DNA of 64,000 nt from Nonomuraea dietziae. GTDB taxonomy: Bacteria; Actinomycetota; Actinomycetes; Streptosporangiales; Streptosporangiaceae. The DNA lies in NCBI RefSeq assembly GCF_014195505.1, contig NZ_JACIBV010000001.1, positions 8,432,001 to 8,496,000 of the forward strand, read 5' to 3'. The notes beneath the pieces were generated by a model. The model did not search any database. It was not told the DNA's origin and saw nothing but the letters and a program-made list of their open reading frames with translations. A program made the translations under genes and the position numbers. Position 1 is the stretch's first letter. Every line of letters begins with the position of its first letter. Shown here one piece after another: positions 51,235 through 60,101 of the stretch.

Positions 51235-53345
51235 TCAACAGGCGCAGCACCCCGTCCGGTGATGGACGCGGTCGTGGACGCACCGGCGGCTCACGGGGCG
51301 GAAACCCCAGGGGCGGCGCGAGCGGGCGTCCCGCCTTCCGCTCCGATGACAGGCGCGACTCCCGTCGCGACGACAACCGCGGCGGACCCCGTCGCGACGA
51401 CTTCGGCGGCGCCCCCCGCCGTGACGACACCGGCGGGGCCCCCCGCCGTGACGACTTCGGCGGGTCTTCCCGCCGTGACGACTTCGGCGGCGGCGCGCGC
51501 AGGGAGGGGTCCGGCGGCGGTGCTCGCCGGGACGACTTCCGTGGTGGCGCCCGCCGCGACGACAGCAGGGGCGACTTCGGCCCCGGCCGCGACTCCCTGC
51601 GCGCCGACCGCAGCGGCTCGCGCGCCAGGTACGGCAAGCCCGCGGGCCCCGGTCGCGACGACCGTGGCGGCCAGGGCGGCGGCTTCCGCGGTGACCGCGA
51701 TGGCCAGGGCGGCGGCTTCCGAGGTGGAGCCGAGCGCGGTGGCGCGGGCGGCGGCTTCCGTGAGGAGCGCGGCGGCCAGGGTGGTTTCCAGCGCGGAGCC
51801 GGCCAGGGCGGCGGCTTCCGCGACGACCGTGGATCAGGGCAGGGCGGCTACCGCGGCGGCCAGGGTGAGCGCGGTGGCCAGGGCGGTTTCCGTGGTGGCC
51901 AGGGTGAGCGCGGTGGCCAGGGCGGCTACCGTGGTGGCCAGGGTGAGCATGGTGGCCAGGGCGGTTTCCGTGGCGGCCAGGGTGAGCGCGGCGGCTACGG
52001 CAGGAGCGGTGACGAGCGCGGCGGCTACCGTGGCGCGAGTGACCGCCCGGGCGGCGGCCGTGGAGCCGGTGAGCGCGGCGGCGACCGTGGCGGGTTCAGG
52101 GAGCGGCGCGACTTCGGTGGCGCGCGCCAGGACCGCGGCGGTTACGGCGACAGCCGCGGCTTCCGCGACGACCGCGCGACGTCCGGCGACGACCGTGGAG
52201 GCTTCCGCGACGACCGCGGGGGCTACCGCGGCCCCCAGAGCGGACGCGACGACCGCGGCGGTCAGCCGCAGCGCGACGACCGCGGCGCCCCCGCCTACCG
52301 TGACGACCGTGGTGGTCAGGGTTCCCGCGACGACCGTGGTGGTCAGGCGCGGCGTGACGACAGGAGCGGGCTGAAGGCCGACAGGGGCGGCAGGCGCGAC
52401 GACGGTTCCAGGGCCCGCTACGGCAGGCGCGAGGAGCCGCAGACGATCGGCCGTCCCGCGCCCAAGCGGAGCGAGCCCGCCGGCCGTACCGGCAGGGTGC
52501 AGACGATCGGCAGTGGCGCGAAGGGCAAGAAGGACGTCTTCAAGACCTCCCGCCAGCCCATGCGCGACCGTGACTTCTTCCCCGACGGCTACACCGACGA
52601 GCGCGACACCACCGAGGTGCCCGGCGGCGTGCGGCTGCAGAAGGTGCTCGCCCAGGCGGGCGTGGCCAGCAGGCGCGCGTGCGAGGAGATGATCGGCGAC
52701 GGTCGCGTCACCGTGAACGGCCAGGTCGTCAGGAGGTTCGGCGCCAAGGTCGACCCCGCGGCGCAGGTCATCCACGTGGACGGCAAGCGCATCCCGACCG
52801 CTCCCGACCTGGTCTACTACGCGCTGAACAAGCCCATCGGCGTCGTCTCGACGATGGAGGACCCGCAGGGCCGTCCGTGCCTGGCCGACTTCACGCAGGA
52901 GCTGGCGCCCCGCCTGTTCCACGTGGGCAGGCTCGACACCGAGACCGAGGGTCTGCTGCTGCTCACCAACGACGGCGAGCTGGCCAACAGACTGACGCAC
53001 CCGAGCTACGGCGTGCAGAAGAAGTACTGGGCGAAGGTGCCCGGCCCGATCCCGCGTGACCTGGCCCGCAGGCTCAGGAAGGGCATCGAGCTCGAGGACG
53101 GCCTGGCCAAGGCCGACCACTTCGAGATCGTGCAGGAGCACGGGCAGCAGGCGCTGGTGGAGATCGTGCTGCACGAGGGCCGCAACCACATCGTCAGGCG
53201 CATGCTGGAAGAGGCGGGTCACCGCGTGATCGACCTGGCCAGGATCGAGTTCGGTCCGGTCAAGCTCGGCCGTACGAAGCCGGGAACGATCAGGGCGTTG
53301 AGCCTCAAGGAGGTCGGCGACCTCTACGCGGCGGTCAAGCTGTAA
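51231..53345 (+). CDS. 23S rRNA pseudouridine synthase (RluB/RsuA family) with RGG-rich extension
   Basis: This is a 704-residue protein. The C-terminal 240 residues form a normal RsuA/RluB-type enzyme: S4 RNA-binding domain (RLQKVLAQAGVASRRACEEM, from about 465) and catalytic domain with the Asp in FHVGRLDTETEGLLLLTNDG and EGRNHIVRRMLEEAG. The first 460 residues are a low-complexity Arg/Gly/Asp/Gln tract with dozens of RDD[R/N/F]GG and GGQGGFRGGQGERG repeats, encoded by tandem repeats at about 51650-52350. RGG tracts bind RNA and promote condensates in other proteins. GTG start overlaps the scpB stop (GTGA). Confidence 0.93.
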   Translation: MINRRSTPSGDGRGRGRTGGSRGGNPRGGASGRPAFRSDDRRDSRRDDNRGGPRRDDFGGAPRRDDTGGAPRRDDFGGSSRRDDFGGGARREGSGGGARRDDFRGGARRDDSRGDFGPGRDSLRADRSGSRARYGKPAGPGRDDRGGQGGGFRGDRDGQGGGFRGGAERGGAGGGFREERGGQGGFQRGAGQGGGFRDDRGSGQGGYRGGQGERGGQGGFRGGQGERGGQGGYRGGQGEHGGQGGFRGGQGERGGYGRSGDERGGYRGASDRPGGGRGAGERGGDRGGFRERRDFGGARQDRGGYGDSRGFRDDRATSGDDRGGFRDDRGGYRGPQSGRDDRGGQPQRDDRGAPAYRDDRGGQGSRDDRGGQARRDDRSGLKADRGGRRDDGSRARYGRREEPQTIGRPAPKRSEPAGRTGRVQTIGSGAKGKKDVFKTSRQPMRDRDFFPDGYTDERDTTEVPGGVRLQKVLAQAGVASRRACEEMIGDGRVTVNGQVVRRFGAKVDPAAQVIHVDGKRIPTAPDLVYYALNKPIGVVSTMEDPQGRPCLADFTQELAPRLFHVGRLDTETEGLLLLTNDGELANRLTHPSYGVQKKYWAKVPGPIPRDLARRLRKGIELEDGLAKADHFEIVQEHGQQALVEIVLHEGRNHIVRRMLEEAGHRVIDLARIEFGPVKLGRTKPGTIRALSLKEVGDLYAAVKL

Positions 53346-53359
53346 TCTGGCCGGACGGA

Positions 53360-53388
53360 GGAGCCCGCGCACACCGTGCGCGGGCTCC
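53360..53388 (+). terminator. GC hairpin after the pseudouridine synthase gene
   Basis: GGAGCCCGCGCAC (53360-53372) and GTGCGCGGGCTCC (53376-53388) form a 13-bp perfect stem with a 3-base loop, 15 bases after the stop codon and 24 before aroH. There is no T-run; it probably reduces read-through between the scp-rlu operon and aroH-tyrA. Confidence 0.75.
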
Positions 53389-53411
53389 GAACCATATGAA
53401 GGGGATGTGAC

Positions 53412-53771
53412 ATGGTGCGGGCGATCCGCGGGGCGATCCAGGTCGAGGCCAACGACCGCGACGCCATCATCAGTGGGACCACCGAGCTGGTGGCGGCGGT
53501 CATGGAGCGCAACCAGCTGACCACCGACGATGTGATCAGCGTGCTGTTCACCGCGACGCCCGACCTGACGGCGGAGTTCCCCGCCCTCGCCGCGCGCAAG
53601 CTCGGCTTCCACGAGGTGCCGTTGATCTGCTGCACCGAGATCGGCGTGCCGGGCGCGCTGCCCCGTGTGGTGCGGCTGATGGCGCACGTGGAGACCGACC
53701 GTCCGCGCGCGGAGATCCAGCACGTCTACCTGCGCGGCGCGACCGTGCTACGCCAGGACATCGCGCAGTGA
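53412..53771 (+). CDS. aroH: Chorismate mutase, AroH type
   Basis: This 119-residue enzyme rearranges chorismate to prephenate at the branch to tyrosine and phenylalanine. The AroH fold is indicated by MVRAIRGAIQVEANDRDAII (1-20, with the active-site Arg), the DDVISVLFTATPDLTAEFPA block, and C-terminal RAEIQHVYLRGATVLR with the active-site Tyr/Arg. The length matches monofunctional AroH trimers. It overlaps the tyrA start in GTGA. Confidence 0.96.
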   Translation: MVRAIRGAIQVEANDRDAIISGTTELVAAVMERNQLTTDDVISVLFTATPDLTAEFPALAARKLGFHEVPLICCTEIGVPGALPRVVRLMAHVETDRPRAEIQHVYLRGATVLRQDIAQ

Positions 53772-54859
53772 CCATCGATCCGGTGAAGCTCGACACCGTT
53801 CTCGTTCTCGGCACCGGCCTGGTCGGCACGTCGATCGGGTTGGCGCTGCGCCAGCGCGGCGTGACCGTGCTCCTGGCCGACCGCGATCTGGGCGCCGTAC
53901 GGCTGGCCAGGGAGATGGGCGCGGGCCAGGAGTGGCGCCTTGGCGACCCCGTCGACCTCGCGGTCGTCGCGGTTCCGCCCGACCACGTGGCCAGCGAGCT
54001 GCGCGGTCTGCAACAGCTCGGCGCCGCCCGCTTCTACACCGACGTGGCCAGCGTCAAGGCCAGGCCGATCGCCGCGGCCGCCGCGCTCGGCTGCGACCTG
54101 AGCACCTACGTCGCCTCCCACCCCATGGCGGGCAGGGAGAAGGCGGGCCCGGGCGCCGCAAGGGGCGATCTGTTCCTCGGCAGGCCGTGGGCGCTGTGCC
54201 CGACGGACGAGGCGTCCGCCGCGGCCAGGGAGGCGGTGCTGCGGCTGATCGAGCTGTGCGGCGCCAACGCGGTCGAGGTGGCCGCCGAAGACCACGACAG
54301 GGCCGTCGCCGTCGTCTCCCACGCCCCGCACGTGGCCGCCTCCGCGGTGGCCGCGCGCCTGGCCGACGCCTCCGACGTGGCGCTGGGCCTGGCCGGGCAG
54401 GGCGTGCGCGACGTGACGAGGATCGCGGGCGGCGACCCCGGCCTCTGGCTCGGCATCCTGTCGGGCAACGCCGCTCCCGTGGCCGAGGTGCTGGAAGCCG
54501 TCTCGCGCGACCTGTCCGAGGCCGCCACCGCGCTGCGCGCGCTGGCGCAGGGCGACGAGAGCGCGGGCCCCGAGGTCACCGAGCTGCTCAAGCGCGGTGT
54601 CGCGGGGCACGGCAGGATTCCAGGCAAGCACGGGGGTCCGGCCGCGGCCTACGCCGTCGTGCAGGTCGTCATCGGCGACCGTCCAGGCCAGCTGGCACGG
54701 CTCTTCCAGATCTGTGACGAGGTGGGGGTCAACGTCGAGGACGTGCGCCTCGAACACGCCCCCGGCCTGCCGCTCGGCCTGGCGGAGCTGTCGGTGCAGC
54801 CCGACGCCGTGGCCGTGCTCAACCAGGCTCTGCGCGACCGCGGATGGCAGCTGCCCTAG
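53768..54859 (+). CDS. tyrA: Prephenate dehydrogenase with ACT domain
   Basis: This 363-residue enzyme oxidatively decarboxylates prephenate to 4-hydroxyphenylpyruvate for tyrosine synthesis. NAD binding is at VLVLGTGLVGTSIGLALRQR (about 11-30), with the Asp of LADRD. Catalytic SHPMAGREKAGP (about 117-128) and HDRAVAVVSHAPHVAASAV carry the active-site His residues. The C-terminal 65 residues are an ACT domain (VQVVIGDRPGQLARLFQICD), suggesting feedback control by an aromatic amino acid. GTG start coupled to aroH. Confidence 0.95.
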   Translation: MTIDPVKLDTVLVLGTGLVGTSIGLALRQRGVTVLLADRDLGAVRLAREMGAGQEWRLGDPVDLAVVAVPPDHVASELRGLQQLGAARFYTDVASVKARPIAAAAALGCDLSTYVASHPMAGREKAGPGAARGDLFLGRPWALCPTDEASAAAREAVLRLIELCGANAVEVAAEDHDRAVAVVSHAPHVAASAVAARLADASDVALGLAGQGVRDVTRIAGGDPGLWLGILSGNAAPVAEVLEAVSRDLSEAATALRALAQGDESAGPEVTELLKRGVAGHGRIPGKHGGPAAAYAVVQVVIGDRPGQLARLFQICDEVGVNVEDVRLEHAPGLPLGLAELSVQPDAVAVLNQALRDRGWQLP

Positions 54860-54901
54860 GGGCGATGTCACAACGGGCGTCGCTCGATACGTCTGGATGG
54901 C

Positions 54902-56044
54902 ATGACGAGAATCGTGGTTCTAGGGGCGGGCTACACCGGCATGGCGGCGGCGATCAGGGCGGCGCGGAAGTCGCGCCGCCACGGCGGCAGGGTGACGCTG
55001 GTCAGCGCGTCGCCGAGGTTCACCGAGCGGCTGCGGCTGCACCAGACGGCGGCGGGCCAGCGGCTCGCCGACCACTCCATCGAGGACGTGCTCGCCGGGT
55101 CAGGCGTCGCCTTCGTCCAGGGCTGGGTCGAGGGCATCGATCCTCAGGCCCATGAGGTACGGCTCGGCGGCGGGCGCGTGCTCGCCTACGACAAACTCGT
55201 CTACGCGCTGGGCACCGTCACCGACGTGTCGGTGCCGGGCGTCGGCGAGCACGCCTTCCGCTACGACGACCACGCGGGCGCCGTGGCGCTGGCCGAGCGC
55301 CTGCGCTCCACGCGGCGGGGCACGGTCGTGGTCGCAGGAGGCGGGCTGACCGGCGTCGAGTCGGCGACCGAGCTGGCCGAGGCGTACCCGCGGCTGCGCG
55401 TGGTGCTGCTCAGCAGGGGGCGTCCCTGCTCGATGATGGGGCCGAGGGCCCGCGCCCACGCCGAGCGCGCCATGCGCCGCCTCGGCGTCGAGGTCCGCCA
55501 GGACACCCAGGTGGTGAAGGTGCTGCCCGACGCCGTCGAGCTGGAAGGCGGCGAGCTGATCGACTCGGTCGCGACTCTCTGGACGGCGGGGACCCGCGGC
55601 CTCGCGCTGGCCCGCGAGGCCGGCTTCACCGTCGACGCCCGCGACAGGATCGTCGTGGACGCCGCGCTGCGCTCGGTCTCCCACCCCGACGTCTACTCGG
55701 TCGGCGACGCCGCCGCGGTGAGCCAGCCCTTCGGGGTGATGCACGGCACCTGCCAGGGCGGCATCCCCACCGGGCTGCACGCGGGCGGCGCGCTCGCTGA
55801 CGAGGTGCGCGGCAGGACGCCCAAGCCGTTCAGGTTCGGCTACTTCCACCAGCCCGTGAGCCTGGGCCGCAGGGACGCGGTCATCCAGTTCGTCAGGGCC
55901 GACGACACCCCCAGGAAGGGCTGGCTCAGGGGCCGCTGGGCGATCATGTACAAGGAGATGGTCAGCGGCAGCCCGATCCACTCCTTCAAGCTGCTCAAGC
56001 GGGGGCTCATTCCCGCCGCCGCGCTCAAGCTCAGCTCTGGCTGA
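54902..56044 (+). CDS. FAD-dependent NDH-2-like oxidoreductase
   Basis: This 380-residue pyridine nucleotide-disulphide oxidoreductase family protein resembles type II NADH dehydrogenases. FAD motif GAGYTGMAAAIRAA (8-21), NAD motif VVAGGGLTGVESATELAE (about 142-159) and the second FAD motif DVYSVGDAAAV (about 265-275) are clear. It has no Cys-x-x-x-x-Cys pair, so it is not a disulphide reductase. It may pass electrons from NAD(P)H to a quinone. It begins 42 bases after tyrA and is the first gene of a block inserted between tyrA and cmk. Its end overlaps the convergent DUF2795 gene by 14 bases. Confidence 0.88.
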   Translation: MTRIVVLGAGYTGMAAAIRAARKSRRHGGRVTLVSASPRFTERLRLHQTAAGQRLADHSIEDVLAGSGVAFVQGWVEGIDPQAHEVRLGGGRVLAYDKLVYALGTVTDVSVPGVGEHAFRYDDHAGAVALAERLRSTRRGTVVVAGGGLTGVESATELAEAYPRLRVVLLSRGRPCSMMGPRARAHAERAMRRLGVEVRQDTQVVKVLPDAVELEGGELIDSVATLWTAGTRGLALAREAGFTVDARDRIVVDAALRSVSHPDVYSVGDAAAVSQPFGVMHGTCQGGIPTGLHAGGALADEVRGRTPKPFRFGYFHQPVSLGRRDAVIQFVRADDTPRKGWLRGRWAIMYKEMVSGSPIHSFKLLKRGLIPAAALKLSSG

Positions 56045-56225
56045 CCGCCTGGGTGACCGCGTTGGGTCCGTCGTACTCGCGGTCGGGAATGGACTGCAAC
56101 GCTTTGATCATCTCCTGGTCGGCCCCCTGTTCCTTGGCCGTCTTGACCAGGTCGTCCCTGCTGGCGGGGTAGTCCACGCCGGACAGGTGCTTCTGCAGTT
56201 CGATCGGATTCGGTGAGTTGCTCAT
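56031..56225 (-). CDS. DUF2795 small protein
   Basis: This 64-residue soluble protein matches DUF2795: NPIELQKHLSGVDYPASRDDLVKTAKEQGA, with the central L-x-G-V-x-Y-P motif and a helix ending MIKALQSIPDREYDGPNAV. Proteins of this family are widespread in actinobacteria and of unknown function. GAGAGG lies just before the ATG. It is convergent with the NDH-2-like gene. Confidence 0.85.
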   Translation of the reverse strand: MSNSPNPIELQKHLSGVDYPASRDDLVKTAKEQGADQEMIKALQSIPDREYDGPNAVTQAVSQS

Positions 56226-56264
56226 GGCCTCTCGCCTACCCAGACTCGCGCGGCGGCTAAACAC

Positions 56265-57098
56265 CTACGACGTGCGTTCCAGCAGCTCACGGGCGTTCTC
56301 GACGGCTCGGGGCAGGGTGCGGCGGCGCGCGAGGGCCCGCGGCAGCCGCGGGACGGCGTCGCGCAGCCCCTGCCGTCCTGGACTTCCGCTTCTGGCGGTC
56401 CGCAGGACCGTGCGCGTGACCACCGGCCACGGACGGCGCAGCACCGCGGTGAGCACCGCGTTGCGCGCCGCCAGGGCCAGCCTGGCGCGGGGGTCGCGGG
56501 CGGGGGAGGGGTGGTGGTGGGCGACGACCTCCTCGACGTAGGCCAGCTCCCAGCCGCGCGCGGCCAGGTCCACGGCCAGGCGCTCCTCCTCGCCGAAGAA
56601 GAAGATCACGTCGTCGAAGCCGCCCGCTTCGAGGAACGCCGTCCTGCGCACCACCGCGCCGCAGGCCAGGAAGCCCAGGACGCCGGGTCCCGCCGAGCCT
56701 GGCAGCGGCGAGCGGGCCATCAGGGTGCTGACGGGGTCGGTGCGTTCCTCCGGCCCGACCAGTACCTTTCCCGCCAGTACGGCGAGGCGGGGATGGGCGT
56801 CCATCACGTCGGCGGCCCTGTTGAGCGCGCCCTTCGCCCACCAGGAGTCGTCGTCGGCGAAGGCCACGTACGGCGTGCGCGCCAGCTTCACCCCGACGTT
56901 GCGGGCGGGGGCGCCCAGATTGCGGCCCGCCTCGACGACCCGCACGTGCGGGAAGCGGCTGCGCACGAGATCGGGGGTGCCGTCGGTGGAGCCGTTGTCG
57001 ACGAGGATGACGGGCCCGGCGTGCAGAGGCAGCGTCCGCTCCAGCGTCTCGCGCCTGTTCCTGGTGGCGACCACGATCGTCGTCCTCGCTTCTTCCAT
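56265..57098 (-). CDS. Glycosyltransferase family 2
   Basis: This 277-residue GT-A fold transferase has TTIVVATRNRRETLERTLPL (6-25), the nucleotide-binding VDNGSTDGTPDL (35-46), the metal-binding YVAFADDDSWW (about 77-87) and an acceptor-side FFFGEEERLAVDLAARGWEL. No membrane helices. It probably adds a sugar to a glycan or small molecule. The start is divergent from the TetR gene with 85 bases between, so the TetR operator may also control it. Confidence 0.9.
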   Translation of the reverse strand: MEEARTTIVVATRNRRETLERTLPLHAGPVILVDNGSTDGTPDLVRSRFPHVRVVEAGRNLGAPARNVGVKLARTPYVAFADDDSWWAKGALNRAADVMDAHPRLAVLAGKVLVGPEERTDPVSTLMARSPLPGSAGPGVLGFLACGAVVRRTAFLEAGGFDDVIFFFGEEERLAVDLAARGWELAYVEEVVAHHHPSPARDPRARLALAARNAVLTAVLRRPWPVVTRTVLRTARSGSPGRQGLRDAVPRLPRALARRRTLPRAVENARELLERTS

Positions 57099-57114
57099 TC
57101 GCGGTCCTTACCCC

Positions 57115-57180
57115 TTGACCTGGGCGGGAGAACGGCGTAGACAGGTGGTAACGGCGTTACCACGTAGAAACGGTGTTACC
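57115..57180 (+). promoter_or_regulatory. TetR operator and promoter
   Basis: TTGACC (57115-57120) and TAGACA (57138-57143) are 17 bp apart and point to the TetR gene. A perfect 17-bp palindrome, TGGTAACGGCGTTACCA (57146-57162), covers the expected transcription start near 57150. A second, imperfect copy (AACGGTGTTACC, 57169-57180) ends just before the start codon at 57184. This arrangement is the textbook picture of autorepression by the adjacent TetR protein. No ribosome-binding site is evident in the short leader. Confidence 0.75.
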
Positions 57181-57183
57181 TCG

Positions 57184-57804
57184 ATGACGGCTTACCAGCG
57201 GGCGCAAGAGGCGGGACAGGAGGCCGTGCGGGCCGCCATCCTGGACGCGGCCACCCACCTGCTCGTCACCGAGGGAGCGAGCGCGCTGACGGTTCGGGGC
57301 ATCTCGGCCGCCGTCGGCTGCTCGACCAAGGTGATCTACACCCTGTTCGGCGGCAAGGACGGCCTGGTACAGGCGCTCTGGCTGGAGGGTTTCGCCAGGT
57401 TCGAACGCAGGCTCCTGGCCGCGAGCGACGACCCCGACCCTCTGGTCAGGCTGATGGAGTGCGGCACCGCCTACCGCGCCTACGCGCTGGCCGAACCCGA
57501 CTACTACCGCGTGATGTTCGAGGGCGCCCTGCAGGGCTTCGTGCCGAGCAGCGAGGCCTTGGAGTGCTCGCGCAGGACCTTCGACATCCTCACCGCCCAC
57601 GTCGCCGCCTGCCTCGAAGCGGGACGGCTGCGCGGCGGCACCGCCGAGGAGATCGCCGACCTGCTGTGGATGGCCTCGCACGGCGCCACCAGCCTCGAAC
57701 TGTCGGGCCATCTCACTGGGGAGCAGGCCGAGCAGCGCCACAAGCTGCTCTGCCGCTCCCTCATCCGAGCCTTCCAGACCTCCGAGGAGAGGACACCCCC
57801 ATGA
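57184..57804 (+). CDS. TetR family transcriptional repressor
   Basis: This 206-residue repressor has an N-terminal helix-turn-helix (AAILDAATHLLVTEGASALT followed by VRGISAAVGCSTKVIYTLFGGKDGLVQAL) and a helical ligand domain in which the WHG-type region (LLWMASHGATSLELSG) resembles the TetR_C_33/WHG family. ATG 57184 directly follows the operator. Its stop overlaps the carotenoid oxygenase start (ATGA), so it controls its own operon and probably senses the oxygenase substrate or product. Confidence 0.92.
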   Translation: MTAYQRAQEAGQEAVRAAILDAATHLLVTEGASALTVRGISAAVGCSTKVIYTLFGGKDGLVQALWLEGFARFERRLLAASDDPDPLVRLMECGTAYRAYALAEPDYYRVMFEGALQGFVPSSEALECSRRTFDILTAHVAACLEAGRLRGGTAEEIADLLWMASHGATSLELSGHLTGEQAEQRHKLLCRSLIRAFQTSEERTPP

Positions 57805-59177
57805 CCACGCCCTACCGCGACGGGTTCGCCCCGGTCACCGAGGAGATCACCGCCTTCGACCTGCCCGTCACAGGACGGATCCCCGCCGAGCTCAACGGCC
57901 GCTACCTGCGCAACGGCCCCAACCCCTTCGACCTCGACGACCCGAACGCCGCCCACCTGTTCCTCGGCGAGGGCATGGTCCACGGCGTACGGCTGCGCGA
58001 CGGCAGAGCCGAGTGGTACCGCAACAGGTGGGTCCGCAACGCCGCGACGGCCCGCAGGCTGGGCGAGGAGCCGAGGAAGGGCGCCGTCCACGCCGACTTC
58101 GACTTCGCCCCCAACACGCACGTCATCGGCCACGCGGGCCGGACGTTCGCCACCGTGGAGGCGGGGGCCAGGCCGTACGAGCTGACCTACGAGCTCGACA
58201 CGGTGGGCCCGTGCGACTTCGGCGGCACGCTGCCCGGAGGCTACGCCGCCCACACCAAGCTCGACCCGCGCACCGGCGAGCTGCACGCCGTCGCCTACTA
58301 CTTCGGCTGGGACCACCACCAGCACGTCGTGCTCGACCCGCAGGGCAGGGTCAGCAGGACCACCGACATCCCGATCGCCGACGCCCCCATGGTGCACGAC
58401 TTCGCGCTGACCCAGCGCTACGTGGTGATCTACGACCTGCCCGTCACCTTCAGCATGGACCACGCGGCCAAGGGGGCGCCGCTGCCGTACAGCTGGAACG
58501 ACGAGCACCCCGCGCGCATAGGGCTGCTGCCCAGGGACGGCGGGCAGGTGCGCTGGCTGGAGGTGGAGCCGTGCTGGATCTTCCACACGCTCAACGCCTA
58601 CGACGACGGCGACCAGGTGGTGATCGACGCCGTGCGCTATCCCAAGCGGTTCGTCGACGCCCGGCTCGACCTGGGCGGCCAGCCGACGCTCGACAGGTTC
58701 ACCCTCGACACCGTCTCGGGCAAGGTCAGCGAGACCAGGCTCGACGACAGGGCGCAGGAGTTCCCGAGGGCCGACGAGCGGCTCACCTCGCTGCCCCACC
58801 GCTACGGCTACGCCGCCGCCTCCCACGACTACGTCGACGTCGCCTACCCCGGCGACACCGGCATCGAGGACCTGCCCGACGAGGCGTTCGGCAACGCGCT
58901 CATCAAGCACGACCTGCCACGCGGAGCCCAGGAGACCCGGACGTTCGGCAGAGGCTCGGCGGTGGGCGAGCCGGTGTTCGTCCCCTCGGAGGGCAGCGCG
59001 GCCGAGGACGACGGCTACGTGATGGCCTTCGTCAACGACCCGCGCAGGGGAGCGACCGACCTGGTGATCCTGTCCGCCCAGGACTTCAGGGGCGAGCCCG
59101 TCGCCACCGTCCACCTGCCCGCGCGGGTGCCGCTCGGCTTCCACGGCAGCTGGATCCCCGACACCGAAGGACAGTGA
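57801..59177 (+). CDS. Carotenoid oxygenase family protein
   Basis: This 458-residue non-haem Fe(II) dioxygenase has the seven-bladed propeller of the family. The four iron-binding histidines are visible at about residues 151 (YAAHTKLD), 199 (MVHDFAL), 261 (WIFHTLNAY) and 448 (FHGSWIP). N-terminal IPAELNGRYLRNGPNPFDL is diagnostic. These enzymes cleave double bonds in carotenoids, apocarotenals or phenylpropenoids such as isoeugenol-like stilbenes. No carotenoid synthesis genes are in the window, so the substrate is open. It is translationally coupled to TetR. Confidence 0.92.
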   Translation: MTTPYRDGFAPVTEEITAFDLPVTGRIPAELNGRYLRNGPNPFDLDDPNAAHLFLGEGMVHGVRLRDGRAEWYRNRWVRNAATARRLGEEPRKGAVHADFDFAPNTHVIGHAGRTFATVEAGARPYELTYELDTVGPCDFGGTLPGGYAAHTKLDPRTGELHAVAYYFGWDHHQHVVLDPQGRVSRTTDIPIADAPMVHDFALTQRYVVIYDLPVTFSMDHAAKGAPLPYSWNDEHPARIGLLPRDGGQVRWLEVEPCWIFHTLNAYDDGDQVVIDAVRYPKRFVDARLDLGGQPTLDRFTLDTVSGKVSETRLDDRAQEFPRADERLTSLPHRYGYAAASHDYVDVAYPGDTGIEDLPDEAFGNALIKHDLPRGAQETRTFGRGSAVGEPVFVPSEGSAAEDDGYVMAFVNDPRRGATDLVILSAQDFRGEPVATVHLPARVPLGFHGSWIPDTEGQ

Positions 59178-59312
59178 GAGACGCCCTCGGAGCTTCCCGA
59201 CCGGCTCACGCCGGAGACCGGACGTCCGGCCGAGGGCAGGCCGGGCGTCCAATCCCGTGGTCCCAAGGCGGTAGCCTCTTGAGGTTGGGAAAACGTGAAA
59301 AGGGAGAAGGCC

Positions 59313-60065
59313 GTGAGCGGTCTGGTCGTCGCCATGGACGGTCCTTCGGGGTCGGGTAAGTCGAGCGCGTCGCGCGGGGTGGCCCGTGCGCTCGGTCTGC
59401 GCTACCTGGACACAGGGGCGATGTACCGCGCGATCACGTGGTGGATGCTCCAGCGGGGCGTCGACCTGTCCGACCAGGCGGCGATCGCCTCACGTGCGGG
59501 CGAGCCCGCGCTCGACTCGGGCACCGACCCCGACGCGCCCACCATCCACGTCGACGGCGTCGACGTGGCGGCCCCGATCAGGAGCCAGGAGGTGACCGCC
59601 GCAGTCTCGCTGGTGGCGGCCGTGCCCGAGGTGCGGGTCAGGCTCGTGGCGCTGCAGCGCGAGATCATCGGCTCGGGCGACATCGTGGTCGAAGGCCGCG
59701 ACATCGGCACCGTGGTCGCCCCCGGCGCGACGCTCAAGGTCTACCTGACCGCGAGCGCCGAGGCCAGGGCCAGCCGCCGTACGGCGGAGCTGAACGGCAC
59801 CGCGGAGCCGAACGGCACCACGGTCGAGGCGCAGCAGGCCGCGATGGCCAGGCGTGACACCCTCGACTCCACACGCAAGACCGACCCTCTCTCGATGGCG
59901 GATGGCGCCGTCGAGCTCGACACCACCGCGCTGAACCTGGAAGAGGTCATCGCGGAGGTGCTGAGGTTGATCACGGAGCGAAGGAGCTCGGCGGGAGAGA
60001 GCGAGGCTCGATCCGATGCCAACGAGCGCCGAAGCGGTCGCGACCATATACACGAGCGCGCCTGA
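59313..60065 (+). CDS. cmk: Cytidylate kinase
   Basis: This 250-residue kinase phosphorylates CMP and dCMP. The P-loop is MDGPSGSGKSSASRGVARAL (about 7-26), with YLDTGAMYRAITWWMLQRGV for CMP binding, VVEGRDIGTVVAPGA (about 127-141) and the LID region with RDTLDSTRKTDPL. The C-terminal 30 residues are charged and not part of the fold. GTG 59313 was chosen because AGGGAGAAGG lies immediately upstream; GTG 59295 would include that site in the coding region. The 135-base gap before it shows no other feature. der follows after 36 bases. Confidence 0.95.
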   Translation: MSGLVVAMDGPSGSGKSSASRGVARALGLRYLDTGAMYRAITWWMLQRGVDLSDQAAIASRAGEPALDSGTDPDAPTIHVDGVDVAAPIRSQEVTAAVSLVAAVPEVRVRLVALQREIIGSGDIVVEGRDIGTVVAPGATLKVYLTASAEARASRRTAELNGTAEPNGTTVEAQQAAMARRDTLDSTRKTDPLSMADGAVELDTTALNLEEVIAEVLRLITERRSSAGESEARSDANERRSGRDHIHERA

Positions 60066-60101
60066 CGATCAGGTGCGGTACTCAAAGGAACGAAGAGAAC
60101 A

